A stretch of 64,000 nt of DNA. Source: an uncultured Litoreibacter sp. Lineage in GTDB: Bacteria > Pseudomonadota > Alphaproteobacteria > Rhodobacterales > Rhodobacteraceae. Shown here piece by piece: positions 43,705 through 52,170 of the stretch. The notes under the pieces were generated by a model. That model did no database searches, was not told the origin of the DNA, and saw nothing but the letters and a program-made list of their open reading frames with translations. Where the stretch lies: positions 248,001-312,000 of the forward strand of contig CANLOU010000003.1 of assembly GCA_947492995.1 (NCBI GenBank). The letters run 5' to 3'. Each line of letters begins with the position of its first letter. Within the stretch, counting starts at the first letter, position 1. The translations under genes were made by a program, and so were the position numbers.

Positions 43705-44952
43705 CTATGCTCCTTGCTCAGAATTTTGGCTGCTTTTCGCGCGGTGCTGGCGCAGGCTGTTGGCCAGTTTTGCAATCGCGGCCGCTGCGGCGGATCGTTT
43801 GGCGCACAAGTGTAGGGGCACACCGGCGTCGGCCGATTTGCGGATCGGTTTGGGGTCGGATGGGATCCAGTGCTTCAGCTCTAGCCCCAGAACGGCATTC
43901 GCTTCCTTGATGACCGCGTTTGGGATCAGCGGGCGGCGTTCTTTGTTAACCACAATTTCGACCGGCAGGGTCATGTGGTCCTCGGTCACCAGATCAACCA
44001 GCCGCTTGGTCTGTTTGATGGCGGGCACCGAGGTGTCGGTGACAATCAAAACCCGCGCAGAGCGGCCCAGAATGGGGTCAAACCAGTCCATGATGGCCTG
44101 CGGCATGTCGAGGATGACATGGTCAAACTGCGTTTGAAGATGGTCTAGCAGGCCGGTCAGCATGCCCGCGTTCAACACGGTCAAGGGGGCCAGCTCATCG
44201 GGCGTCGGCAAAACCGAAAATGTCGGGCTGATGGCTTTCAAAGCCGTTTCCATGAAGATGACATCGGGGATCGCGCGGTCGCGGATCAGGGTGGTAAATT
44301 CCGCGGAATCGGCGACATCTAGCAGCACCCCGACGCTGCCATTCTGAATGTCGAGGTCGACAAGCACGACCGAGGCCGCGTCGTCGGCACCCTTGGCCGA
44401 TGGCAATGACAATTGCGCGGCAAGATTGACGGCAAGGGTGGATGCGCCAGCACCGCCACGTGCGCGAAGGATGGTTGTGACCTTCCCGTTTTTGGAGATG
44501 GTTTGCGCTGGCGCGGCGGGTGCGGGGGCTGGGTCTGGTGCGGCCTGTGGGGCCGGATCTTGTGGCGCAAGCGCGGACAGAGGCAAAACCTCTTCCACCC
44601 CCGCATCCATCAACCGGCGTGCATCGGACAGAGACAGGTTGTTTTCGATCAACGCCAGCAGACGCGGCTTGGCACCGGTTTCGTGCTGCAACGCGTCCAA
44701 CGCATCCAGATCATAAGTGTGGCGCGCGTCGGTCTCGAAAATCACCATGTCGTAGGTGGCAATCGCCTCGCGGGAAGCGGGCAAGCGGCCTGCATGGGTG
44801 GTCACGTCGATCGAACCCTCGACCTCCAACCCGGCCTTGACCTTGACGTCCAAACCCTTGGTTTGGAACACCATCAGGATATGGGTTGTCACCTCCGCAG
44901 AGGCGGGGGCGGCGGGTGGCGGCGCGTTAAAATCGTTATGAGCGAATGACAT
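43705..44952 (-). CDS. cpaE: Tad pilus assembly protein CpaE/TadZ
   Basis: 415-residue MinD/ParA-like protein that places the Tad machine. The N-terminal part (about 25-130) resembles a receiver-like domain without clear phosphoacceptor, a Pro/Ala-rich linker follows, and the C-terminal ATPase has a deviant Walker A RARGGAGASTLAVNLAAQL (core GGAGAST) near residue 165, where the usual Lys is replaced by Ala, and VLVDLDIQNGSVGVLLD. The altered P-loop is common in TadZ. The ends are 2 bp from cpaF and 9 bp from the pilus-like gene upstream. Confidence 0.9.
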   Translation of the reverse strand: MSFAHNDFNAPPPAAPASAEVTTHILMVFQTKGLDVKVKAGLEVEGSIDVTTHAGRLPASREAIATYDMVIFETDARHTYDLDALDALQHETGAKPRLLALIENNLSLSDARRLMDAGVEEVLPLSALAPQDPAPQAAPDPAPAPAAPAQTISKNGKVTTILRARGGAGASTLAVNLAAQLSLPSAKGADDAASVVLVDLDIQNGSVGVLLDVADSAEFTTLIRDRAIPDVIFMETALKAISPTFSVLPTPDELAPLTVLNAGMLTGLLDHLQTQFDHVILDMPQAIMDWFDPILGRSARVLIVTDTSVPAIKQTKRLVDLVTEDHMTLPVEIVVNKERRPLIPNAVIKEANAVLGLELKHWIPSDPKPIRKSADAGVPLHLCAKRSAAAAAIAKLANSLRQHRAKSSQNSEQGA

Positions 44953-44961
44953 AGGGTGTCC

Positions 44962-45588
44962 TCAACGTAGGTCTTCGGCGGGCAAGGATGCGCTCAGGCC
45001 CGAAAAGGTGAATGATGCGCCAAGGCCGGTGTCGTCGCGTCTGGCGGCAAAGCCTGCCAGCGCGCCCAGTGGCGAGATGAAGTCGAATTGCAGATCGGCA
45101 AGCTGCGCGGTGACCACGGGCGTATATGGCGCGCCGAGCCTGCCAAGTGCCGGGTCGTAGCTGTAAGAAAACTCGAGGTTCTCGATGGTGGCGGTGTTGG
45201 GCAAAAGCGGGGAGACGCGCGCCCAGATTGCGGCAGCGGTGGCATTGCTGTCCTGCGCCCGGCAGCTTGCGGTGCCGGGGTCGGCACAGATGCCGCCATC
45301 GGCGCTGCAAATTGTGCCATTCGGGTAGAGGCTGCTGGAAATCGAGCCGCTGGCGCGGGTGTTTGTCTCTGGCAGGCCCGTACACAGGGCGGGGCTGACA
45401 GCGGCGAAGCGCACAGCGCGTTCCGTCGCCTTCTCTGCCATCACATGGGCAAAGCCGAAGCGGGCGAAGTCGATGACCCCAAAGACCAGGAAGATAAACA
45501 CCCCGAACACCATGGCAAATTCGACCAAGGTTGCGCCGGACTCCTCGCGGGCAAAGCGGCGCAGGGGCTGTTGGATTCTGTCGATCAT
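44962..45588 (-). CDS. TadE/TadF-like pilus assembly protein (1)
   Basis: 208-residue pseudopilin-like protein. The N-terminus FAREESGATLVEFAMVFGVFIFLVFGVIDFARFG (core ESGATLVEFAMVF) is the TadE signature: a short basic leader, Gly-Ala, then one membrane helix with a conserved Glu. The rest is a cysteine-containing extracytoplasmic domain with low-complexity Ser/Ala stretches. It overlaps the next TadE-like gene by four bases. It probably forms minor components of the Flp pilus. Confidence 0.88.
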   Translation of the reverse strand: MIDRIQQPLRRFAREESGATLVEFAMVFGVFIFLVFGVIDFARFGFAHVMAEKATERAVRFAAVSPALCTGLPETNTRASGSISSSLYPNGTICSADGGICADPGTASCRAQDSNATAAAIWARVSPLLPNTATIENLEFSYSYDPALGRLGAPYTPVVTAQLADLQFDFISPLGALAGFAARRDDTGLGASFTFSGLSASLPAEDLR

Positions 45589-46070
45589 GCGCCGATCCCC
45601 CGGCCCATATCGGTGACGGTCGCGTCGATGTCCTGCAAGGTGATGCCGACCACTTGGAACATGGTCTTGAACGGGTATGTGATGCGCAGGGTGGCGGTGA
45701 CTTCGGTCAGCGGCACCACCGGCATGCGGTAATCGCCCACCACGCAGGTCAGCGACGGGGACACGGATGTCACCACAATAGAGGACGGAAACAGCGACTG
45801 GCCTGATTGCGCTTCGCGCACGATGGAGGTCAGCTTTTCTTCCCAGCCATCGACCGAGCCGCCGGTTATGCAGATGTCTTTCGACACCACGCGGGCGAGG
45901 TAGCGGTTGGCGTCACGGACGCCTGAAATGGTGGTCTGATACGACCAGAATGTGCGGCTGCCTTCGATGCTCAGCGCAAGAAACAAGATGAGGGAGGGCA
46001 GGATCAAAGCGAATTCGACCAACGCGGCCCCACGCTCTTCGCGGGCGAATTTGTGAAACAGGGTCATCAT
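45585..46070 (-). CDS. TadE/TadF-like pilus assembly protein (2)
   Basis: 161-residue protein with the same N-terminal plan, FAREERGAALVEFALILPSLILFLALSIEG (core RGAALVEFALILP), and a small exported domain with one Cys pair candidate (KDICITGG and LTCVVGD). It ends in hydrophilic sequence. Four-base overlaps tie it to the large TadG-like gene upstream and the other TadE-like gene downstream. Confidence 0.88.
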   Translation of the reverse strand: MMTLFHKFAREERGAALVEFALILPSLILFLALSIEGSRTFWSYQTTISGVRDANRYLARVVSKDICITGGSVDGWEEKLTSIVREAQSGQSLFPSSIVVTSVSPSLTCVVGDYRMPVVPLTEVTATLRITYPFKTMFQVVGITLQDIDATVTDMGRGIGA

Positions 46071-47518
46071 TCGACCAACCGCACGATGTCGCGGACCTCG
46101 GTGTCCAGCTCGCCGCCGCCGCAGCTGCCGCCCAGGCAGGCGGTGACTTCGATGGCCAATGATCCGTCCGTGACCGGCCCCAGCAGGAACCCTTCAAAGA
46201 ATTGCTGCACGGGCAGGCTGTTGACGCTGGCACCAGCGGCAAGGGAGGAACAGTCGACGCCCGCAAAGACCGCAAGACGCCGGGTCGGGTCGAAATCGTC
46301 GAACGGGGAACACATCTCCCCGCCAAGGTCACCGCCTAGCAATCCGCCCAAAACGCCGCCTCCGGTCGCGCCTGCATTTGCGGCGGCGGCTTCAATTTCG
46401 GCTTTGTAAAAGGCGTAACGGGTTGTTGCGGCGGGGAACGGGTCGACGCCCTCGTAATTGGCGTCGATGTAGGCTTGGCGGCCCAGCACCCATGACCCGT
46501 CGCCACGCACAGAGCAGCTGCCTGCGGCAAAGCAGTCATCGCTTGGCAGCCCGACGGTGTCCTGGGTCGGGGTCAGCGCGCTGGGCAGGCAAACGCCCAA
46601 AGCGTCGGTCAGGCCGCCCAAAACATTGGGCGCGGGCGAAAATTCGGTAATACCTGCAAAGCCGGACGCGACCCCTTCAAAGATGCCAAAGCGGGTGTTC
46701 AGCGCATCTTCGAGGTTTTGAACGCTGACATCGGCTGACAGGGTCAGTCCGCCGCGCGGGGTACACGCCGTGGCAGGTTCGCGCGCCGCCAGAAGGCAGG
46801 CGTTCAGGGCGTTGCCCAACAGGCCGGCGCAGATGTTCAACCCGTCCAATTGGTCGGTGATGGTGTTGAGCGCGGCGAAGGATCCGGGCAGGCCAAGCGA
46901 TATGTCGGTCGAGGCGTTCAGTTCTAACGTCTGGCCAATGGCTGCGTCGGCGGAAAAGTTGATCGAGGGCAGGCAGACAGCGACGGGTGCGACATCGCAG
47001 GCCTCGACGCTGAATTGCCCTACGGCGCTGGCCGATGTGAATGCGTTTTGCACCTGCTCGCCCGAGATCGCGGCGGAGGCCGCGGTCAGACCCAGCGTCA
47101 CTTCCTGAGAGGCAACATCGACAGCGGCATACCGCGCTTGGGCCGGGTTCGTGGTCATGGCATTTGCAGTGCGGTCGAACGTGCCGTCGGGCGCGCTTTC
47201 GTAAAAGGTCAGCTCAAAGGCGTCGACACCTGCAAGGGCCTTGTCGCCGTTGCCGAATGTCTGCGTGTCCGAGATCAGGTCTTCTGCGGCCCGGTTTGCG
47301 CGGGTGATGGCGTCGCTGCGGCCATCCAGCTCGGCCGCCGCCGCGATTGCGACGCTGTCGGCGTAAGACTGCAATTCGGATTGCGTGGTCGCCAGACGGC
47401 CAAAGTCGAATGTCAGGCCCAGCAGGCCCAGAAATGCGGCCAATGCCATAGCCCAATACACCAATACGCCGCCATCTTCTTGGCGGCTGAACGATGTGAT
47501 GTGTTGGGCAATGCGCAT
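46067..47518 (-). CDS. TadG-like pilus-associated protein
   Basis: 483-residue protein with one N-terminal membrane helix (GVLVYWAMALAAFLGLLGLTFDFGRL, core YWAMALAAFLGLLG) and a region SELQSYADSVAIAAAAELDGRSDAITRANRAA (core LQSYADSVAIAAAAELDG) typical of TadG/TadE-like proteins. The large exported part is rich in Ala, Gly, Ser and contains about 12 cysteines, including SCSVRGDGSWVLGRQAYIDANYEG and a C-terminal CLGGSCGGGE. No von Willebrand motif is clear. It follows the Flp pilin gene by 73 bp. Confidence 0.85.
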   Translation of the reverse strand: MRIAQHITSFSRQEDGGVLVYWAMALAAFLGLLGLTFDFGRLATTQSELQSYADSVAIAAAAELDGRSDAITRANRAAEDLISDTQTFGNGDKALAGVDAFELTFYESAPDGTFDRTANAMTTNPAQARYAAVDVASQEVTLGLTAASAAISGEQVQNAFTSASAVGQFSVEACDVAPVAVCLPSINFSADAAIGQTLELNASTDISLGLPGSFAALNTITDQLDGLNICAGLLGNALNACLLAAREPATACTPRGGLTLSADVSVQNLEDALNTRFGIFEGVASGFAGITEFSPAPNVLGGLTDALGVCLPSALTPTQDTVGLPSDDCFAAGSCSVRGDGSWVLGRQAYIDANYEGVDPFPAATTRYAFYKAEIEAAAANAGATGGGVLGGLLGGDLGGEMCSPFDDFDPTRRLAVFAGVDCSSLAAGASVNSLPVQQFFEGFLLGPVTDGSLAIEVTACLGGSCGGGELDTEVRDIVRLVE

Positions 47519-47591
47519 TGTCGGCTCCTATGTTGGGGGGATGGAAAAAGGTGGGCCCGCCGCGTGATGCGCAGGCGGGCCCGATCCGGTC

Positions 47592-47816
47592 TTAGGTGGT
47601 TTCTTCTTCTTCGACTTCGGCGACAGTACACGAAGCGGCGTCACCGATTGTTTCGCAGGCGTCGGTCATGTTCTGGTTCACGTTTGTGGCCAGCACCGAC
47701 AGCGCGCCCGCGCCAACGGAAACGGCAAGCACAAGGGCGATGCCGTATTCAACAAGCGTTGCGCCGTCCTCGGATTTGCGGAAATCGTTGAGAAGTTTTT
47801 TCATCAAAGTGGTCAT
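47592..47816 (-). CDS. flp: Flp family type IVb pilin
   Basis: Major pilin of the Tad pilus, 74 residues. The leader MTTLMKKLLNDFRKSEDG is followed by ATLVEYGIALVLAVSVGAGAL (core GATLVEYGIALVLAV); the prepilin peptidase would cut at Gly-Ala, leaving Glu5 of the mature form. The mature C-terminal end has a Cys pair (DACETIGDAASC) and an acidic tail. GAAAGGA precedes the ATG at 47816. It is the first gene of the tad set and faces a LuxR-type regulator. Confidence 0.95.
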   Translation of the reverse strand: MTTLMKKLLNDFRKSEDGATLVEYGIALVLAVSVGAGALSVLATNVNQNMTDACETIGDAASCTVAEVEEEETT

Positions 47817-48151
47817 TGGTTTGGTCCTTTCGGGTCTTGATATGCGGCAGCGCCGCGAGAGAGTTGGTGTCACCGGATCGGGGCTGACCCGGGTCCAGAA
47901 TTTGTAAGATCAATCTACGCTCCACCGAGTCATCAAACATCATCCATATGGATGAGAAATGTACGAACACCCTTATTATTAGGAAGAATTTGCGAGGTAT
48001 TGTCCGCGAGGCTGGCGTAAACCCAGTGAAATAAGGGTGGGTGGCAGTTGCGGCCACATCAGTGCCAATGAAAGACCTATTTGCCGCCACATTTCGGGCA
48101 ATCAACGGTCATGCTGCGGGTGCAAATTCGAGCCTGTAATAGAAATATTGT
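47817..48151. other. Divergent regulatory region between flp and luxR-type gene
   Basis: About 335 bp carrying the promoters for pilin and regulator. It contains a 16-bp perfect palindrome near its middle (47940-47955) and an AT-rich stretch around 47960-48000. No gene or RNA is recognised here. Confidence 0.65.
47940..47955. promoter_or_regulatory. 16-bp perfect palindrome between flp and the LuxR-type gene
   Basis: TCATCCATATGGATGA reads the same on both strands. It lies 124 bp before the flp ATG and about 200 bp before the regulator start. Size and position suit a dimeric LuxR-type operator, but no binding evidence exists. Confidence 0.5.
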
Positions 48152-49039
48152 GTGAGTGGCATGACCTATCATTCAAAATTCGAAGGCTCTGGCGCGGCAT
48201 CCAATCAAAAGGGTCCGAATCTGCAGTTTCGGATGGCGCGATCCTTCTCGCTATTGACCAACTGGACGGCGGCGTTGATTGATCGCGAAGATTTTTCGGA
48301 CGTGATCGAAGGGCTGGCCCGCCAGGTTGGCGGCGCGAATGTCGCGGTCTACCGGATGATGCGCGACACGGGCGCGGTGCGCATGATTGCGGGCGCGTCC
48401 TGCCTGCCGGATCGGCGCAGGGCTGAAATACCGTCGGGCGAGCTGTCCTCTTTCATGTTGGAGCGGCACAGCGAAAGTGCGCTGCCCGGAACGATCTGGC
48501 GCCTCAGCGAATTGCGCGATGATCCCCGTTATCCCGGCTCCCGGGCGGAACGGGAATGGGACATGAACCGCAAAGTGTGCGAGGTCAGCCTGATTGTCAT
48601 GGAACAGACCCGCGAGCATATCGACCTGATCGAAATTGTGTTCGAGGAGCCGCCAAATCGCCACAAGGAACTGCCGACATCTCTGATTACGCAGTCGATG
48701 GCCGAGGCGTGGGAGAAGCGCACATCCGGCATCATCGCGCGCATGATCGCGGCCTATGGGCGCAAGCGGGGCGGGGTGGAAGACGCAGGTGACACGGTCG
48801 CCGTTCTTGACCCCAGCAACCCGTTTAGCCTGAGCCGTAGCGAGCTGCGTGTCTGCCAATTGCTGGGCACGGGCCTCAAACCGCTGGAAATTGCCACGGA
48901 GCTTGGTGTGTCCATCGCCACTGTGCGCACCCATCTGCGCAACAGCTTTGCCAAGACAAACACGTCGGGGCAGGTGGAACTGGTGACGCGGCTTTACGGT
49001 GGCGCGCCCGATCAGGCGAGTCTCAGGCTGGCCGGATAG
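48152..49039 (+). CDS. LuxR-type helix-turn-helix regulator
   Basis: 295-residue regulator with a C-terminal LuxR/FixJ HTH (FSLSRSELRVCQLLGTGLKPLEIATELGVSIATVRTHLRNSF, core LGVSIATVRTHLRNSFAKT). The N-terminal 200 residues (LTNWTAALIDREDFSDVIEGLARQVGG onward) are GAF-like in layout but are not an autoinducer-binding domain that I recognise. GTG at 48152 or ATG at 48161 could start translation; neither has a strong ribosome-binding site. It diverges from flp, so pilus regulation is a reasonable guess. Confidence 0.8.
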   Translation: MSGMTYHSKFEGSGAASNQKGPNLQFRMARSFSLLTNWTAALIDREDFSDVIEGLARQVGGANVAVYRMMRDTGAVRMIAGASCLPDRRRAEIPSGELSSFMLERHSESALPGTIWRLSELRDDPRYPGSRAEREWDMNRKVCEVSLIVMEQTREHIDLIEIVFEEPPNRHKELPTSLITQSMAEAWEKRTSGIIARMIAAYGRKRGGVEDAGDTVAVLDPSNPFSLSRSELRVCQLLGTGLKPLEIATELGVSIATVRTHLRNSFAKTNTSGQVELVTRLYGGAPDQASLRLAG

Positions 49040-49083
49040 CCTGAGGGCTGGATTTACCGGCCCCGTCATGCCAGCAAGACGCC

Positions 49084-49995
49084 ATGATCGGCGGCAACCT
49101 CACCCTTAAACAGCTAGAGGCCCTTATATGGGTCGCCGACCTCGGCAGTTTCCGGGGTGCGGCGGAGCATCTGAACACCACCCAACCCAACATTTCCGCC
49201 CGCATCGCGGGGCTGGAGGCCGCATTGGGCGTTGCCCTGATGGAACGTGACGCGGGCTCCGTTCGGCTGACCGGCAAGGGCGCGGAGATCGTGCAAAGCG
49301 CGCGCCGCGTCATCGCCGAGGCGGAAGGGCTTGTCGACACAGCGGGCCGCGCTGACCTCCTTGAAAACCGGCTGCGCCTTGGCGTGACCGAGATGGTCGC
49401 CTGCACATGGCTGCGGGCTTTCCTGCGCGACCTGAAACAGGCCTATCCCGGCGTCGATGTAGAGTTGACCGTCGACCTGTCGGTCAATCTGACTAAGGAC
49501 CTTGAGGGCTACGCCTTTGATCTGACGATTCAGAACGGGCCGTTTGAGCGGCCTGCATCCGGGACGCTGGACATCGGCGCTTATCCGTTTGTCTGGGTCG
49601 CAAACCCGTCGATTGCCGCTGGGTTTAGGGGCAAGGCCACACTGCAAGACATGTCCCGCCACAGCTTGCTGACCCATGCCCGCCACACGCAGGGCTATGT
49701 TGGCTTGATCGCGGAGCTCAAACGCCTGGGGCTGCGCGACGCGCGGGCCGCCCCGTCCAACAGCCTGACGTCTTGCTTGCATATGGCGCTAGATGGCCTT
49801 GGCATCGCCGCGCTGCCCCAACCCTTGGTGGCCCGAGAACTCGATGCAGGGGCGCTGCAGCAGATCAAGGCCGACTGGACCCCCGCGCCGCTGGAGTTCG
49901 CGGCGCGCTTTGATGCCGAAAAGGCGCCCCGCTTTGTGGAGGCGGCCGCCCAACTGGCCAAAGCTGCCGCGCAAGCCTACGACCCCAGAGAATAG
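49084..49995 (+). CDS. LysR family transcriptional regulator
   Basis: 303-residue regulator with an N-terminal winged HTH (LKQLEALIWVADLGSFRGAAEHLNTTQPNISARIAGLEAALG, core FRGAAEHLNTTQPNISARI) and a periplasmic-binding-protein-like effector domain from about residue 93. It is followed after 87 bp by hydantoinase genes on the same strand, with two inverted repeats in between, so those genes are the likely target. The effector is unknown. Confidence 0.9.
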   Translation: MIGGNLTLKQLEALIWVADLGSFRGAAEHLNTTQPNISARIAGLEAALGVALMERDAGSVRLTGKGAEIVQSARRVIAEAEGLVDTAGRADLLENRLRLGVTEMVACTWLRAFLRDLKQAYPGVDVELTVDLSVNLTKDLEGYAFDLTIQNGPFERPASGTLDIGAYPFVWVANPSIAAGFRGKATLQDMSRHSLLTHARHTQGYVGLIAELKRLGLRDARAAPSNSLTSCLHMALDGLGIAALPQPLVARELDAGALQQIKADWTPAPLEFAARFDAEKAPRFVEAAAQLAKAAAQAYDPRE

Positions 49996-50033
49996 AATTT
50001 TTCTATTCAATGCATCCAATTTTCCAATTGGAT
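49990..50033. promoter_or_regulatory. Two adjacent inverted repeats between lysR and hyuA
   Basis: GAATAGAA-TTT-TTCTATTC at 49990-50008 overlaps the lysR stop, and ATCCAATT-TTCC-AATTGGAT at 50014-50033 follows. Both have 8-bp perfect arms in AT-rich sequence. They may be operator sites for the LysR protein or 3' hairpins of lysR. Confidence 0.55.
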
Positions 50034-50082
50034 TTTATCGCACATCTCACGTTTACTGCGCCAACGCATGCGGAGAGGGTCC

Positions 50083-52170
50083 ATGACACAAAATAAAGCA
50101 CGGCTTGGCGTTGATATTGGCGGGACATTCACCGACGTGGTGCTGGAGGTCGCGGGCGCGTCGCATTCTACCAAGGTGCTGACCACCTATGCCGCTCCCG
50201 AGAACGCGATTATCGACGGCATGCATCAGGTCTGCGCCAAGGCCGGGGTCACGCCCGCGCAGATCACCCAGATCATCCACGGCACGACGCTGGCCACCAA
50301 CGCGCTGATCGAACGGCGCGGGGCCAAGACCGCGCTGATTACCACCGAAGGGTTTCGCGACGTTATCGAAATGCGTACCGAGTCCCGGTTCGAGCAATAT
50401 GACCTGAACCTCAACCTGCCCGAGCCGCTGCTGCCCCGCCAGCGCCGCTACACCGTGCCGGGCCGCATCGACGCGACAGGGGCGGAGCTGATCGCCTTGA
50501 CGCGGACGGAGGTGGAGCTGGTGGTCGACGCCATCGCCGCCGCCGGCTTTGAAAGCGTCGCCATCGGGTTGATTCATTCCTACCTGAACCCCGCCCATGA
50601 GCGGCTGGTGGCTGATGTTGTGGCCGAGAAAATGCCGGGTGCCATGATCTCGATCTCGTCCGAGGTCTCGCCGCAGATGCGCGAATATGAACGCTTCAAC
50701 ACGGTGGTTGCCAACGCGTATATCAAGCCGCTGATGAAATCCTATCTGGGCCGCCTCGAAGGGCGGCTGAAGGATGAGGGCGTGGACTGTAATATCTTCC
50801 TGATGCATTCGGGCGGGGGCATCATCTCCATCGAAAACGCGGCCGATTTCCCGGTGCGGCTGGTCGAATCCGGTCCCGCTGGCGGCGCGGTCTTTGCGGC
50901 CAACATTGCGGCGCGCTATGGGCTGGACAAGGTGCTGAGCTTTGACATGGGCGGCACAACCGCCAAAATTTGCCTCATCAAGGATCAGACGCCAAAGACG
51001 TCGCGGGTCTTCGAGGTCGCCCGCACCTATCGCTTCAAGAAAGGGTCCGGCATGCCCATTTCGATCCCTGTGATCGACATGGTCGAAATCGGGGCGGGGG
51101 GCGGCTCGCTGGCCCATGTCGATGCGATGCGCCAAATCCGCGTCGGTCCCGAAAGCGCCGGGTCCGAGCCAGGGCCTGCCTGCTACGGGCGCGGCGGCGA
51201 CAAGCCTGCGGTCACGGATGCCGATCTTGTTTTGGGCAAGCTGGACCCTGACAATTTCGCGGGCGGCTCTATCAAGTTGCACACGGACAGCTCGAAGGAT
51301 GCGTTGGTCAACACGCTTGGCGAACCGCTTGATATGGATGCCCGCACTGCCGCCTTTGGTCTGGCGGAGGTGGTTGATGAAAACATGGCGAACGCCGCCC
51401 GCGTCCATGCCGTCGAAAACGGCGAGGATCTGTCGGATTACACGATGATCGCCTTTGGCGGGGCCGCGCCGCTGCATGCCGCCCGGCTTTGCGAAAAACT
51501 GGGCATCGACCGCTGCCTTGTTCCGCCCGGTGCGGGCGTGGGCTCGGCCATCGGGTTCCTGCGCGCGCCGTTCAGTTTCGAGGCCAACCGCTCCGTCTAC
51601 ATGCGCCTGTCTGATTTCGATGCCGCAAAGATCACCGACCTGCTGAAAGACCTGCAGGACGAAGCCACGGGCTTTGTGCGCAACTGCGACGCCGCCGCCG
51701 ACATTGGGTCGGAATTCAAAGTCTACATGCGCTATACGGGGCAGGGCTGGGAAATCCCGATCACCCTAAGCGCGGAACAGGCCGCACAGCCTGACGCGGA
51801 CACATACCTCAGCTTGTTCGAGGCCGATTATGCCAAATTGTTTGGCCGGACCGTTGAAGGTCTTGATGTTGAAATCACCGTCTGGTCCGTCAACGCTACG
51901 ACGCCGCCCGAACAGGTTGATCTGATCGCGCAAAGCGCGGGCAGTGATACGGCCGTTATCAGCGGCAAGACGGGTTTCTTTGATGCGGGGCTGGGGCGCC
52001 ATATCAGCGGCTACCTCTATGATCGCACCACACTCAGCGCGGGCGAGGTGATCGACTTCCCCGCTCGTATCGTTGAAAGCGAAACGACCATCATTCTGCC
52101 CCCCAGTCGCAAGGCCATCGTGCAGCCGGATGGCTGCATCGACATGATCGCCAAAGGAGACGCGCAATGA
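50083..52170 (+). CDS. hyuA: Hydantoinase/oxoprolinase family protein, subunit A
   Basis: ATP-dependent ring-opening amidohydrolase subunit (N-methylhydantoinase or 5-oxoprolinase type), 695 residues. It has the ASKHA ATP-binding motifs ARLGVDIGGTFTDVVLE near residue 7 and LSFDMGGTTAKICLI near residue 285, HGTTLATNALIERRGAKTALITTEGFRD (core HGTTLATNALIERRG), and GGGGSLAHVD-like GAGGGSLAHVDAM. The ATG at 50083 is preceded by GGAGAGG; an earlier ATG at 50068 is less good. It overlaps hyuB by four bases. Substrate is not determinable, but the methylated-amine genes nearby make N-methylhydantoin plausible. Confidence 0.9.
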   Translation: MTQNKARLGVDIGGTFTDVVLEVAGASHSTKVLTTYAAPENAIIDGMHQVCAKAGVTPAQITQIIHGTTLATNALIERRGAKTALITTEGFRDVIEMRTESRFEQYDLNLNLPEPLLPRQRRYTVPGRIDATGAELIALTRTEVELVVDAIAAAGFESVAIGLIHSYLNPAHERLVADVVAEKMPGAMISISSEVSPQMREYERFNTVVANAYIKPLMKSYLGRLEGRLKDEGVDCNIFLMHSGGGIISIENAADFPVRLVESGPAGGAVFAANIAARYGLDKVLSFDMGGTTAKICLIKDQTPKTSRVFEVARTYRFKKGSGMPISIPVIDMVEIGAGGGSLAHVDAMRQIRVGPESAGSEPGPACYGRGGDKPAVTDADLVLGKLDPDNFAGGSIKLHTDSSKDALVNTLGEPLDMDARTAAFGLAEVVDENMANAARVHAVENGEDLSDYTMIAFGGAAPLHAARLCEKLGIDRCLVPPGAGVGSAIGFLRAPFSFEANRSVYMRLSDFDAAKITDLLKDLQDEATGFVRNCDAAADIGSEFKVYMRYTGQGWEIPITLSAEQAAQPDADTYLSLFEADYAKLFGRTVEGLDVEITVWSVNATTPPEQVDLIAQSAGSDTAVISGKTGFFDAGLGRHISGYLYDRTTLSAGEVIDFPARIVESETTIILPPSRKAIVQPDGCIDMIAKGDAQ

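Noticed and set aside
50053-51477. 474-codon open frame antisense to hyuA
   Set aside because: Sense strand carries the ATP-binding motifs of HyuA; no motif on the other strand.
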